Positions 56,240 to 64,000 of a DNA stretch of 64,000 bases are shown in pieces. Source of the stretch: Bordetella sp. BOR01 (GTDB lineage Bacteria; Pseudomonadota; Gammaproteobacteria; Burkholderiales; Burkholderiaceae_B); assembly GCF_019218885.1 (NCBI RefSeq), contig NZ_JAHUWT010000004.1, positions 124,001 through 188,000 on the forward strand. Reading direction: 5' to 3'. The translations under genes and the position numbers were made by a program. How positions within the stretch are numbered: the stretch's first letter is position 1; the number at the start of each line of letters is the position of its first letter. Below the pieces are notes generated by a model. The model did no database searches, was not told the DNA's origin, and worked only from the letters and a program-made list of their open reading frames with translations.

Positions 56240-56586
56240 GACGTGGGCTCCCGGGGGTGACCGCGCCTGGCGGCGCAGCCCGATTTCAAGGGCGAACTGT
56301 AACGGGCGGAAGGGGCACGTGGCAAGGCCGCTTCCGATGTCGAATCTATCCACAGTTTTTGTGGATAATTCTGTGCAGAACTTCCCGTAAACACGGACGG
56401 ATGCTGGTTCTGAGCTGGATTGAAGGGGGGGCGCCCATATGTGCTCAGCTATTTTCTGTATAAAAAACAAGTACTTGCTACTAAATTGCTGGCGTTGCGG
56501 GCAGTCGGGCGCTTGCCGGTGTGGCTGCGATATCATTTGAGCCCGCGTGGCAAGCCCTGTGGACAGATATCTCTTCGGAAAGCCTT
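56240..56586. other. 347-bp divergent intergenic region with DnaA-box pair
   Basis: It separates the ExbB-like gene (minus) from xseA (plus). It contains the DnaA-box pair (annotated separately), an AT-rich stretch near 56450-56490, a CAAGTACTTG palindrome at 56468-56477 and no gene. Confidence 0.55.
56346..56368. promoter_or_regulatory. Pair of inverted DnaA-box-like 9-mers
   Basis: CTATCCACA (56346-56354) and TGTGGATAA (56360-56368; reverse complement TTATCCACA, a perfect DnaA box) face each other across five bases. A weaker TGTGGACAG lies near 56556. Confidence 0.55.
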
Positions 56587-57939
56587 ATGACAGTTGAATT
56601 TCCCGTAAGAAACGACGTATTTATGCGGGATATCATGACGGTTGCCCAGCTAAATCAAGCCGTGGGCCAATTGCTGGAGCGCAACATTCCGTCGTTGTGG
56701 GTTCGCGGCGAGATTTCCAACTTTACCCAGGCCGCGTCGGGCCACTGGTACTTCACGCTGAAGGACAGCCGGGCAGCGGTTCGCGCCGTCATGTTCCGCA
56801 GCCGCGCCACGGCCGTGGGCTTCGTGCCGCGTGCCGGCGACCAAGTGGAAGTGCGCGCGCGGGTCTCGCTGTACGAGCCGCGCGGCGACTATCAACTGCA
56901 GGCCGACGGCATGCGGCGCGCCGGCCTGGGCAACCTGTACGAGGCATTCCTGCGCCTGAAGGCGCAACTGGCTGAAGAAGGGCTGTTCGACCCTGCCGTC
57001 AAGCGGGTGCCGGTATCGCTGCCGCGCGCCATCGGGGTGATCACCTCGCTGCATGCGGCCGCGCTGCGCGACGTGCTGTCGGCCCTGGCCCGGCGCGCGC
57101 CGCAAGTACCGGTGGTGGTGTATCCCGCGCCGGTGCAGGGCACCGATGCGGCGGCCCGGTTGGCGGCCCAGGTGCAATTGGCCAATGCGCGCCAGGAAGT
57201 GGACACGCTGCTGCTGGTACGCGGCGGCGGCAGCATCGAAGACTTGTGGAGCTTCAACGATGAGACCCTGGCGCGCCTGGTGGCCGCCAGTGCCATTCCC
57301 GTGATCAGTGGTGTCGGCCACGAGACCGATTTCACCATCGTGGACTTCGTGGCCGATGTGCGTGCCCCTACGCCGACTGCGGCGGCCGAACTGGCTTGCG
57401 TGTCGCGCGCCGACTTGCTGGGGCGGGTGGGACAGGCGGCCCAGCGCCTGGCGCGCGGGCAGCAGCGCCGGCTGGATATGGCTGCGCAGCGGCTGGATCG
57501 CGCGGCCGCACAATTGGTGTCGCCGGCCCGCCGGTTGGCGCACCAGGCCGAACGCCTGAACACGCTGCGCCACCGCCTGGCGTCTGCCTGGAAGGGCCCG
57601 CACGGCCACCGGGCCGCGCGCACCGGATTGCTGGCGCAACGGCTGGCGCATGCGACCCCCGACCTCGACCGCGCCGGCGAACGGCTGGCCGCGCTGGCGC
57701 GCCGCCTGGACCAGGCCCAGGCGCGCCAACTGGCTACCCGGCAGGCGCGTGTCGCCGCGCTCGCCGCGCATCTGCGCGCGCTCGATCCCCAGCACACTCT
57801 GGCCCGCGGCTACGCCATCGTGCGTGACGCGCAGGGCCGCATCCTGCGCGATGCCGCCCCGTTGACGCGGGGCGAGGAACTGGATTTGACGTTCGCGCAG
57901 GGTGGCGCCCAGGTGCAAGTGCTGGACAAGCGCCAGTAA
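56587..57939 (+). CDS. xseA: Exodeoxyribonuclease VII large subunit
   Basis: A 450-residue catalytic subunit of exonuclease VII. The N-terminal OB fold (about 10-110) has VAQLNQAVGQLLE, SLWVRGEISNFTQAASGHWYFTLKD and RAVMFRSRA. The catalytic core includes VITSLHAAALRDVLSAL, LLLVRGGGSIEDLWSFNDE and GVGHETDFTIVDFVAD, followed by a long helical coiled region and HTLARGYAIV near the end. ATG 56587 has GGAAAG before it; an internal ATG at 56623 is an alternative. The small subunit gene xseB is not adjacent. Confidence 0.95.
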   Translation: MTVEFPVRNDVFMRDIMTVAQLNQAVGQLLERNIPSLWVRGEISNFTQAASGHWYFTLKDSRAAVRAVMFRSRATAVGFVPRAGDQVEVRARVSLYEPRGDYQLQADGMRRAGLGNLYEAFLRLKAQLAEEGLFDPAVKRVPVSLPRAIGVITSLHAAALRDVLSALARRAPQVPVVVYPAPVQGTDAAARLAAQVQLANARQEVDTLLLVRGGGSIEDLWSFNDETLARLVAASAIPVISGVGHETDFTIVDFVADVRAPTPTAAAELACVSRADLLGRVGQAAQRLARGQQRRLDMAAQRLDRAAAQLVSPARRLAHQAERLNTLRHRLASAWKGPHGHRAARTGLLAQRLAHATPDLDRAGERLAALARRLDQAQARQLATRQARVAALAAHLRALDPQHTLARGYAIVRDAQGRILRDAAPLTRGEELDLTFAQGGAQVQVLDKRQ

Positions 57940-58071
57940 ACCGGCTCCAGGCGCGGCTCCAAGCGGCCATGGGTGGCGTTAACCCACGCCCAAGCAGGGT
58001 TAAGCCGGTACCCGTGGCAAGAGCCGATACAATGATCCCGCTTGATCGTGCACTCAACAGAAGGAACCCAC

Positions 58072-58650
58072 ATGGCACATACTCTTCCCCCCCTGCCTTA
58101 CGCGCTGGACGCACTGGCCCCGCACATCTCCAAAGAAACGCTCGAGTTTCACTATGGCAAGCACCACCAGACCTACGTCACCAACCTGAACAACCTGATC
58201 CCGGGCACCGAATTCGAAAACGCCTCGCTCGAAGACATCGTCAAGAAGTCCTCTGGCGGCGTGTTCAATAACGCGGCCCAGATCTGGAACCACACGTTCT
58301 ACTGGAACAGCCTGGCTCCCAACGCGGGCGGTGCGCCCTCGGGCAAGCTGGCCGACGCCATCAATGCCAAGTGGAGCAGCTTCGACGCCTTCAAGGAAGC
58401 TTTCAACAAGTCCGCCGCGGGCAACTTCGGCTCGGGCTGGACCTGGCTGGTCAAGAAAGCCGACGGCTCGCTCGACATCGTCAACACCAGCAACGCCGCC
58501 ACGCCGCTGACCACGGCCGACAAGCCGCTGCTGACCTGTGATGTCTGGGAACACGCCTACTACATCGACTATCGCAACGCGCGTCCCAAGTACCTGGAAA
58601 ACTTCTGGGCGCTGGTCAACTGGGACTTCGCTGCCAAGAACTTTGCCTGA
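58072..58650 (+). CDS. sodB: Iron superoxide dismutase
   Basis: A 192-residue Fe/Mn-family superoxide dismutase of the iron type. Metal ligands are His27 ([11 protein letters not shown]), His74 (QIWNHTFYW), Asp157 and His161 ([10 protein letters not shown]). Gln70 in NAAQIWNH is the Fe-type position (AAQ). It disproportionates superoxide in the cytoplasm. ATG 58072 has GAAGGA upstream. An inverted repeat TTAACCC/GGGTTAA (57979-57985, 57997-58003) lies between xseA and sodB and could be a weak terminator or operator. Confidence 0.96.
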   Translation: MAHTLPPLPYALDALAPHISKETLEFHYGKHHQTYVTNLNNLIPGTEFENASLEDIVKKSSGGVFNNAAQIWNHTFYWNSLAPNAGGAPSGKLADAINAKWSSFDAFKEAFNKSAAGNFGSGWTWLVKKADGSLDIVNTSNAATPLTTADKPLLTCDVWEHAYYIDYRNARPKYLENFWALVNWDFAAKNFA

Positions 58651-58671
58651 TCGGCCTGCTGCTCATGCGTG

Positions 58672-58697
58672 CGCCCGGCTTGTGCCGGGCGTTTTCG
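58672..58697 (+). terminator. Terminator of sodB
   Basis: CGCCCGGC / GCCGGGCG stem with a TTGT loop, followed by TTTTC, just after the sodB stop. Confidence 0.8.
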
Positions 58698-58818
58698 TTG
58701 GGCCGCAGCCATGCTGGTCCGAGCCCGAGCCTGGGTGCGGCGCGGGCCGTCCCGGTGGTAAGGTAGCGGCCACACCGCGAGCCCTCTTTCCTCATTACCG
58801 TTTGCCTGCCATGCGCCC

Positions 58819-60201
58819 ATGCAATCGCCAAGCCGCCTGATGTCCCGCCTGCGCCTGCTGGCTCGCCGCAAGGCGCGCCAGATGGGGCGCCTGTCGCGCA
58901 AAAGCCTGCAACTGGGGCTGCTGCTGGGGGGCGCCGCGCTGGTGGCCCTGATGTCGCTGGGCTTTGCCTGGCTGGCCGACCTGGCGCTGGAATGGAACCG
59001 TGCCTGGACCTCCAGCCACGGCTGGCTGGCCTTCCTGCTGATTCCGGTGGCATTCGGCGCATTGCGCTGGCTGACCCTGCGGCTGGCGCCCAATGCGGCC
59101 GGCAGCGGCATTCCCCAGGTGATCGGTGCGTTGTCGCTGGCTCCCGGGCCGGCCCAGAGCAGCCTGGTATCGCTGCGGCAGACCGCCTGGAAAATCCCGC
59201 TGACCTTCCTGGGGCTGGCGGCTGGCGCTTCGGCCGGGCGCGAAGGTCCGTCGGTGCAGGTGGGCGCCGCGCTCATGCTGGCCTGGGGGCGTTTCTGGCG
59301 GCGCATGGGCGTGCCGCTGCGCGGCTTCCATGCCAACGAATTGATCGCCGCCGGCGCCGCCGGCGGGCTGGCCGCCGCATTCAACGCGCCCCTGGCGGGC
59401 GTCATCTTCGCCATTGAAGAGCTGGGGCGTGGCACGGTACTGCGCTGGCAGCGGCTGGTATTGATCGGTGTGCTGGCAGCGGGCTTCCTGGTGGTGGCGC
59501 TGGCCGGCAACAATCCATATTTCGGTACCTTCGGCGGCCAGGCCTTGCCCAAGCACATGGCGATGTGGGTATTGCTGTGCGGCCTGGTCAACGGCGTGCT
59601 GGGCGGCGTGTTCGGCCGCCTGCTGGGCAGGGGCGCCTCGGGCGTCGCGCCAGCCTCGTGGCGCGGCTGGATCCGCCGCCACCCCATCTATACCGCGGCC
59701 GCCATGGGCCTGGCGCTGGCGGTGCTGGGAGCTCTCAGCGGCAACACGGTATATGGCACCGGCTACGCGGTGGCCGGCGGACTGCTTTCGGGTGAAGCCG
59801 AAGGCCCGGCGGCCTTCGGGCTGGCCAAGCTGGGCGCCACGGTGGTGTCGTACTGGGCCGGCATCCCCGGCGGTATTTTCACGCCCGCCCTGACTACCGG
59901 CGCGGGTGTGGGCCAGCACTTGTGGGAATTGAGCGGCGGCGAAGTCGACCGCCGCGTGCTGGTGCTGATTTCCATGGCGGCATTCCTGGCCGCGGCCACG
60001 CAATCGCCACTGACGGCCAGCGTGATCGTCATGGAAATGACCGGCAGCCAACCCATGCTGTTCTGGCTGCTGGTGGGCGCATTGTCGGCCTCGGTGGTGG
60101 CGCGGCAGTTCTGCCCGCAACCGTTCTATCATTTTGCAGCGGGACGCTATCGCCGGCAGGCGCAGGTCGAGGCCGGCCGAGCCGGCCGCGGTGAGCCCTA
60201 G
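58819..60201 (+). CDS. ClC-family chloride channel/antiporter
   Basis: A 460-residue ClC membrane protein with about 18 hydrophobic segments. Selectivity-filter signatures are GSGIPQV (helix D), GREGPSVQ with the gating Glu, and GIPGGIFTPALTTGAG (GxFxP-type). The FAIEELGRG segment carries the acidic residue in the region of the internal proton Glu of ClC-ec1, so it is more likely a Cl-/H+ antiporter than a channel. It lies 168 bp after sodB. Confidence 0.88.
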   Translation: MQSPSRLMSRLRLLARRKARQMGRLSRKSLQLGLLLGGAALVALMSLGFAWLADLALEWNRAWTSSHGWLAFLLIPVAFGALRWLTLRLAPNAAGSGIPQVIGALSLAPGPAQSSLVSLRQTAWKIPLTFLGLAAGASAGREGPSVQVGAALMLAWGRFWRRMGVPLRGFHANELIAAGAAGGLAAAFNAPLAGVIFAIEELGRGTVLRWQRLVLIGVLAAGFLVVALAGNNPYFGTFGGQALPKHMAMWVLLCGLVNGVLGGVFGRLLGRGASGVAPASWRGWIRRHPIYTAAAMGLALAVLGALSGNTVYGTGYAVAGGLLSGEAEGPAAFGLAKLGATVVSYWAGIPGGIFTPALTTGAGVGQHLWELSGGEVDRRVLVLISMAAFLAAATQSPLTASVIVMEMTGSQPMLFWLLVGALSASVVARQFCPQPFYHFAAGRYRRQAQVEAGRAGRGEP

Positions 60202-60326
60202 TGTCCGGCCGCCAGGCACCGTCCGTCATATGGACACACCGGGGCAGCACCGTCCCGGGGCAGCCCCCGCTGGCGTAACATCGATAAATTCGGCTTTTTC
60301 TTCCAACACTTTTCGAGTTTCGATCC

Positions 60327-61532
60327 ATGACCGTGCATGCCTACATTTGCGATGCCATTCGCACTCCTTTCGGCCGTTACGGCGGCGCCCTGGCGCCGGT
60401 GCGTGCCGACGACCTGGCCGCTGTACCGATCAAGGCGCTGATGGCCCGCAACCCGGGCGTGCACTGGGATGAACTGGTCGATGCGATCCTCGGCTGCGCC
60501 AATCAGGCGGGCGAAGACAATCGCAACGTGGCCCGCATGGCCACCCTGCTGGCCGGGCTGCCGACCGAGGTGCCGGGCGCCACGCTGAACCGGCTGTGCG
60601 GCTCGGGGCTGGACGCCGTGGGCACCGCGGCACGCGCCATCCGCGCGGGCGAGGCCGGCCTGATGCTGGCGGGCGGCGTCGAAAGCATGAGCCGCGCGCC
60701 CTTCGTCATGGGCAAGGCCGACAGCGCGTTCTCGCGCAACGCCGCCATCTACGACACCACCATCGGCTGGCGCTTCGTCAACAAGCTCATGAAGGCCCAA
60801 TACGGCGTCGATTCCATGCCCGAGACGGCCGAGAACGTGGCCGACGATTTCAAGGTCAACCGCGAAGACCAGGACAAGTTCGCCCTGGCCAGCCAGCAAA
60901 AGACCGCTCGCGCGCAGAAGGAAGGCTTTTTCGATGCCGAAATCACGCCCGTGTCCATCGCCCAGAAAAAGGGCGATCCGATCGTGGTGTCCAAAGACGA
61001 ACATCCACGCGAAACCAGCCTGGAAGCGCTGGGCCGCCTGAAGGGCGTCGTGCGCGAAGGCGGTACGGTCACGGCCGGCAATGCCTCGGGCGTGAACGAC
61101 GGTGCCGCGGCGCTGCTGCTGGCCGATGAGCGCGGCGCTGCCCGCCACGGGCTGACGCCGCGCGCGCGCGTGGTGGGCATGGCCACCGCCGGCGTGGCCC
61201 CGCGCATCATGGGTATCGGCCCGGCGCCGGCCACCCGCAAGGTGCTGGAACTCACCGGCCTGAAACTCGACCAGATCGACGTCATCGAGCTGAACGAGGC
61301 GTTTGCCGCCCAGGGCCTGGCCGTGTTGCGCGAGCTGGGCATTGCCGATGACGATGCACGCGTCAACCCGAATGGTGGTGCCATCGCGCTGGGCCATCCC
61401 TTGGGCGCCAGCGGTGCCCGCCTGGCAACCACCGCCATCAACCAGTTGCATCGCACCGGTGGCCGCTATGCGCTGTGCACGATGTGTATCGGTGTGGGCC
61501 AGGGGATTGCGCTGGTTCTCGAACGCGTCTGA
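60327..61532 (+). CDS. 3-oxoadipyl-CoA thiolase / acetyl-CoA acetyltransferase family
   Basis: A 401-residue thiolase. The nucleophile is Cys91 (NRLCGSG), the second active-site residues are in GGAIALGHPLGASGAR (His) and CTMCIGVGQG (Cys). The full pattern and length fit PcaF-type 3-oxoadipyl-CoA thiolase, last step of aromatic ring degradation, although acetoacetyl-CoA thiolases look similar. No other pca gene is near, so the assignment to the beta-ketoadipate pathway is tentative. Confidence 0.8.
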   Translation: MTVHAYICDAIRTPFGRYGGALAPVRADDLAAVPIKALMARNPGVHWDELVDAILGCANQAGEDNRNVARMATLLAGLPTEVPGATLNRLCGSGLDAVGTAARAIRAGEAGLMLAGGVESMSRAPFVMGKADSAFSRNAAIYDTTIGWRFVNKLMKAQYGVDSMPETAENVADDFKVNREDQDKFALASQQKTARAQKEGFFDAEITPVSIAQKKGDPIVVSKDEHPRETSLEALGRLKGVVREGGTVTAGNASGVNDGAAALLLADERGAARHGLTPRARVVGMATAGVAPRIMGIGPAPATRKVLELTGLKLDQIDVIELNEAFAAQGLAVLRELGIADDDARVNPNGGAIALGHPLGASGARLATTAINQLHRTGGRYALCTMCIGVGQGIALVLERV

Positions 61533-61546
61533 ACACGCTTCGCCGC

Positions 61547-61582
61547 AACGAAAAGAGCCGGTTTGCCGGCTCTTTTTCGTTC
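61547..61582 (+). terminator. Terminator of the thiolase gene
   Basis: AACGAAAAGAGCCGG / CCGGCTCTTTTTCGTT stem with a short loop and T run. It also closes the converging DUF192 gene. Confidence 0.85.
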
Positions 61583-61604
61583 TGGGCGGCAGCCAGGCGG
61601 CGAA

Positions 61605-62087
61605 TCAGGGCAGGCCGCCGATGCGGTTGCCTGCCTGGATGCCGTGCGACGCGAACCAGCCCTGCGCCATTTCGAGCGCATAGCGTACCGGCCGGGCCGA
61701 GCAATGGGCATCGTCGGTCTGCGGTGCCATATCGGCAATGTTGACGATAGTGCCGTCATCGGCGATGAAGGCAATCGACAGGGGCAGGGGGGTGTTGCGC
61801 ATCCAGAAGCACTGCAGGTCGGGAGTCTCGAACACGAACAGCATGCCCTGGTTGTCCGGCAGGCTTTGCCGGTGCATCAGGCCGACACGGCGAGTGTCGT
61901 CGGTGCTGGCGACTTCAGCGCGAATGATATGGATGCCGGCCGATAATTCCGTTATTGGCAGGCCGCGCTGGGGGGCGGCAGGCCCATGCTGGGCCTGGGC
62001 CCCGGGCAGGGATGCCAGCAATGCGGCAAGGGCCATGGCCGCCTTGATCAAGAGTTGCGGGAAGGGCGGCAGGCGATGGGTCGACAT
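61605..62087 (-). CDS. DUF192 secreted protein
   Basis: A 160-residue exported protein. A signal peptide (about 1-32, ending AQA) precedes a DUF192 domain with the family segments VASTDDTRRVGLMHRQSL, GMLFVF, CFWMRNTPLPLSIAFI and a conserved Cys in DDAHCSARPVRYALEM. The role of DUF192 is unknown; it is usually periplasmic. The start is uncertain (ATG 62087, with an alternative at 62144), since neither has a clear Shine-Dalgarno. Confidence 0.78.
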   Translation of the reverse strand: MSTHRLPPFPQLLIKAAMALAALLASLPGAQAQHGPAAPQRGLPITELSAGIHIIRAEVASTDDTRRVGLMHRQSLPDNQGMLFVFETPDLQCFWMRNTPLPLSIAFIADDGTIVNIADMAPQTDDAHCSARPVRYALEMAQGWFASHGIQAGNRIGGLP

Positions 62088-62115
62088 GAGATGGGGAAAC
62101 AGCGGAAAATAACAA

Positions 62116-62138
62116 GGGCGGGGCATTGCGCCCCGCCC
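62116..62138 (-). terminator. Terminator of the cold-shock gene
   Basis: GGGCGGGGC / GCCCCGCCC stem with loop ATTGC; the minus strand continues TTGTTATTTT. A second GC-rich stem (62148-62157 with 62175-62184) lies upstream of it. Confidence 0.75.
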
Positions 62139-62202
62139 GGGCAATAACGCCGCCCGTTGCCGGTGGGCCGGCGCACGGGCGGCGCGATATGGATACTGGG
62201 CG

Positions 62203-62448
62203 TCAGGCCGACGTAATATTCAAAGCCTGTTTGCCTTTAGGGCCTTGGATGATTTCGAACGCCACTTTCTGGCCTTCTTTCAGGGTCTTGAACCCGTTCA
62301 TCTGGATGGACGAAAAATGCGCGAACAGATCTTCACCGCCGTCATCGGGCGTAATGAAGCCGAAACCTTTCGCATCGTTGAACCATTTGACGGTACCCGT
62401 CGATTTGGGATTGTCCCCTTGGACGGCGGTTGCGGTCGTATCAGACAT
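62203..62448 (-). CDS. CspA-family cold-shock protein
   Basis: An 81-residue cold-shock domain protein with the RNP-like motifs KGFGFITPD and DLFAHFSSI. It starts with a short extra N-terminus ([16 protein letters not shown]) before the canonical [11 protein letters not shown], about ten residues longer than E. coli CspA. It binds single-stranded nucleic acid and melts RNA structure. ATG 62448 has GAGG upstream. Promoter elements about 115 bp upstream imply a leader of about 105 nt. Confidence 0.93.
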   Translation of the reverse strand: MSDTTATAVQGDNPKSTGTVKWFNDAKGFGFITPDDGGEDLFAHFSSIQMNGFKTLKEGQKVAFEIIQGPKGKQALNITSA

Positions 62449-62561
62449 GCGGACTGCCTCATTGAATCGTATATGTTTGACAGAAGGCATCCCGGCCTGA
62501 GCCGGCAGCCTTCCGGCTTCCGGGTGGGCCTCCCTGCAGCTAAGGACCCCCGAATGCGTGG

Positions 62562-62591
62562 ATAATGCTCTGCTTTTCTTTCCGGCGTCAA
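62562..62591 (-). promoter_or_regulatory. Promoter of the cold-shock gene
   Basis: On the minus strand: TTGACG (-35), 18-bp spacer, CATTAT (-10). The implied untranslated leader of about 105 nt is a common feature of csp genes. Confidence 0.4.
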
Positions 62592-62672
62592 GTATGGAAA
62601 CTACGCATTTCTGCGTGTAATTTTACGTAAGTCCCGGCGTTACTGCCCCCTGTTTCAATAGAATCCCGCCCT

Positions 62673-62987
62673 ATGAGTTCGACCTTGGATACCCAGCATG
62701 ACGTGGCTGTGGAAAAGGCGCCGGCCCGCACCGCGCCGCCTCCCATGTACCAAGTATTGCTGCTCAATGACGACTACACGCCGATGGAATTCGTGGTGAA
62801 GGTTCTGCAGAAGTTTTTTGGCAAGAACCAGGAAGACGCTACCCGCATCATGCTGCAAGTCCACCACGAGGGACGCGGCGCCTGTGGCGTTTATCCGCAC
62901 GATGTGGCGGCCACGCGCATTGCGCAGGTTGCGCAATATGCGCGCGCCCGCCAGCATCCGTTGCAGTGCGTCATGGAGCCGGTTTAA
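62673..62987 (+). CDS. clpS: ATP-dependent Clp protease adaptor ClpS
   Basis: A 104-residue adaptor that delivers N-end-rule substrates to ClpAP. After a flexible N-terminus (about 1-20) it has [22 protein letters not shown] and [20 protein letters not shown], the substrate-binding pocket segments, and ends LQCVMEPV. In most proteobacteria clpA follows clpS; here the next gene is an alpha-2-macroglobulin, 93 bp later. Confidence 0.94.
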   Translation: MSSTLDTQHDVAVEKAPARTAPPPMYQVLLLNDDYTPMEFVVKVLQKFFGKNQEDATRIMLQVHHEGRGACGVYPHDVAATRIAQVAQYARARQHPLQCVMEPV

Positions 62988-63080
62988 GAAGAAGCTGTCT
63001 CGTATCCGCCGCGCGCCGGCGCAGGCCGGCGCGATGGTTCAGGGCGCACGGCGCTCGCACACGCTGTACAGGGGCATGTC

Positions 63081-64000
63081 ATGAGTGAAAGAGGGGGCAC
63101 CGTCGGGATACTGGCGGTGGTGGTGGCTATCGCCATCGGATTGGGGTGGTGGGCCGGGCGCGGGGGCGTGCCGGCATCGGTCGACCCGGCGGCTTCCGTG
63201 ACACCGGCAGCGCGCGCGCCGGCCGTGGCGCCTGCTCCGCAGCCTTCCCCGGCCGCGCAACCTGCCGCCGCCACCGTGGGCCAGGCTGATCCCTTTGCCG
63301 TGCTCGATTGCCAATCGCGCGAATACAACGACACGCTGGCGCTGGCGGTCACCTTCACCCAGCCGGTCGACCGCAAGGCAAACCTGGATTCTTTTCTTGG
63401 CGTGATCGATACCGGCGCGGCCAAGGCGGCCGATGACGCCCAGGATGCGGCGCCCGCCGCGGCGTCCCCGGTGGCTGCGAGCGCAGCGCCCCCCCAGGGC
63501 AAGCCGGTGCAAGGCGCCTGGGTGGCGGGCGACAACCCGCGCATGGTGTATTTCCCCTATGTACAACCGCAGCGCAGCTATGCCGTGCGGGTGGGCGCGG
63601 CCTTGCCGGGGGCCCAGGCTGGCGTCACGCTGGGGGCAGACCGCCAATGCAGCGTGCAGACGCCTGCCATGCCGCCGTCGTTCTATTTCGCCAGCCGCGG
63701 CGTGGTGCTGCCGGCCGGGCAGAACGGTGGCCTGCCCGTGACAACCGTCAATGTGCCGGAAGTCGATGTGCAGTTCCTGCGCGTCGCACCCGAGCATATG
63801 TCTGAATTTTTCGACGATGTGCTCGGCCTGGGCCGCACCTCGGGCGATGAAGACGATGACGATGATGAGTGGCGGTATGCCGACAACCGCAGCCTGAAAG
63901 GCTCGGTCAGCAACTGGGACCTCGACCGGTTGCACAGCCTGACCACCAGCGCCTACCAGGGGCGTTTCCTGACCGACGAGCGCGCCAACCGGCGCCATGT
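63081..64000 (+). CDS. Alpha-2-macroglobulin family protein, N-terminal part (runs off window)
   Basis: The open frame from ATG 63081 continues to the end of the window, about 306 codons. Residues 1-23 form an anchor or signal sequence (VVAIAIGLGWWAG), followed by a Pro/Ala-rich stretch (about 30-70), then a first MG-type domain: LDCQSREYNDTLALAVTF and GAWVAGDNPRMVYFPYVQP are typical of bacterial alpha-2-macroglobulins (YfhM-like), which trap proteases in the periplasm. An acidic run EDDDDDEW lies near residue 260. The thioester site, if any, is beyond the window. Confidence 0.75.
   Translation, partial: MSERGGTVGILAVVVAIAIGLGWWAGRGGVPASVDPAASVTPAARAPAVAPAPQPSPAAQPAAATVGQADPFAVLDCQSREYNDTLALAVTFTQPVDRKANLDSFLGVIDTGAAKAADDAQDAAPAAASPVAASAAPPQGKPVQGAWVAGDNPRMVYFPYVQPQRSYAVRVGAALPGAQAGVTLGADRQCSVQTPAMPPSFYFASRGVVLPAGQNGGLPVTTVNVPEVDVQFLRVAPEHMSEFFDDVLGLGRTSGDEDDDDDEWRYADNRSLKGSVSNWDLDRLHSLTTSAYQGRFLTDERANRRH

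Noticed and set aside
62988-63080. GC-rich inverted repeat after clpS as a terminator
   Set aside because: GCGCCGGC/GCCGGCGC stem has no T run, and the next gene on the same strand follows closely; not enough to call.

Overview
The window is a high-GC chromosomal stretch (mid-60s percent GC by eye, not computed) from a betaproteobacterium. It looks most like the Alcaligenaceae (Bordetella/Achromobacter group). Reasons: two Bug-type tripartite tricarboxylate transporter (TTT) binding proteins, a bo3-type ubiquinol oxidase beside a RegB/RegA redox pair, the order kdsB - Trm112-like gene - lpxK - ExbD/ExbB-like pair, a DUF3579 gene, and codon use rich in CTG/GCC/GGC. No phage, transposase, integrase, plasmid function or CRISPR array is visible. 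Species assignment is inference.

Layout. 1-5.5 kb: cytochrome c' end, cytochrome b561, DUF3053 lipoprotein, AI-2E-family permease, small unknown genes and a divergent SRAP (YedK/HMCES-like) protein. 5.5-6.2 kb: AT-rich gene-free gap ending at a tRNA(CAU). 6.3-8.7 kb: ergothioneine genes egtD-egtB. 8.9-14.7 kb: stress-type membrane protein, cardiolipin-synthase-like protein, FMN glutamate-synthase-domain protein, ArsB-like permease, GNAT acetyltransferase. 14.8-15.8 kb: two identical tRNA-Leu(CAG) genes around a DTW-domain tRNA-modification gene. 16-21.9 kb: rnr-rlmB, a PLP gamma-family sulfhydrylase, a PiuC-type dioxygenase and HU. 22-28.7 kb: tRNA-Val, cyoABCD, regB-regA and a SelW-like gene. 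28.7-31.2 kb: tonB-exbB-exbD behind a Fur-box-like promoter. 31.2-35 kb: a two-component system whose kinase gene overlaps kup. 35.3-39.3 kb: argG, argF, DUF3579 and a 2-hydroxyacid dehydrogenase. 39.4-48.4 kb: a sugar-acid gene cluster (two TTT binding proteins facing one way; DapA-family aldolase/dehydratase, lactonase, GntR regulator, Ldh-type oxidoreductase, IlvD/Edd dehydratase and HpcH/HpaI aldolase facing the other). 48.5-56.2 kb: rpsT, an orphan FecR, murJ, an SDR, adk, kdsB, Trm112, lpxK and the ExbD/ExbB-like pair. 56.5-64 kb: xseA, sodB, a ClC channel, a thiolase, DUF192, a cold-shock protein, clpS and the start of an alpha-2-macroglobulin gene that runs off the window.

How the parts fit. 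Most of this is core metabolism: respiration under redox control, TonB-energised uptake under probable iron control, arginine synthesis, Kdo/lipid A supply and RNA processing. The most distinctive accessory block is the sugar-acid cluster at 39-48 kb. It carries its own GntR/FCD regulator, and two candidate operators lie in the divergent promoter region. I found no clearly new defence or mobile system. The best leads are the SRAP homologue lacking family active-site residues beside AT-rich DNA, the kinase-kup coupling, the orphan FecR between rpsT and murJ, the 26-bp inverted repeat between argF and argG, and a DnaA-box pair upstream of xseA.
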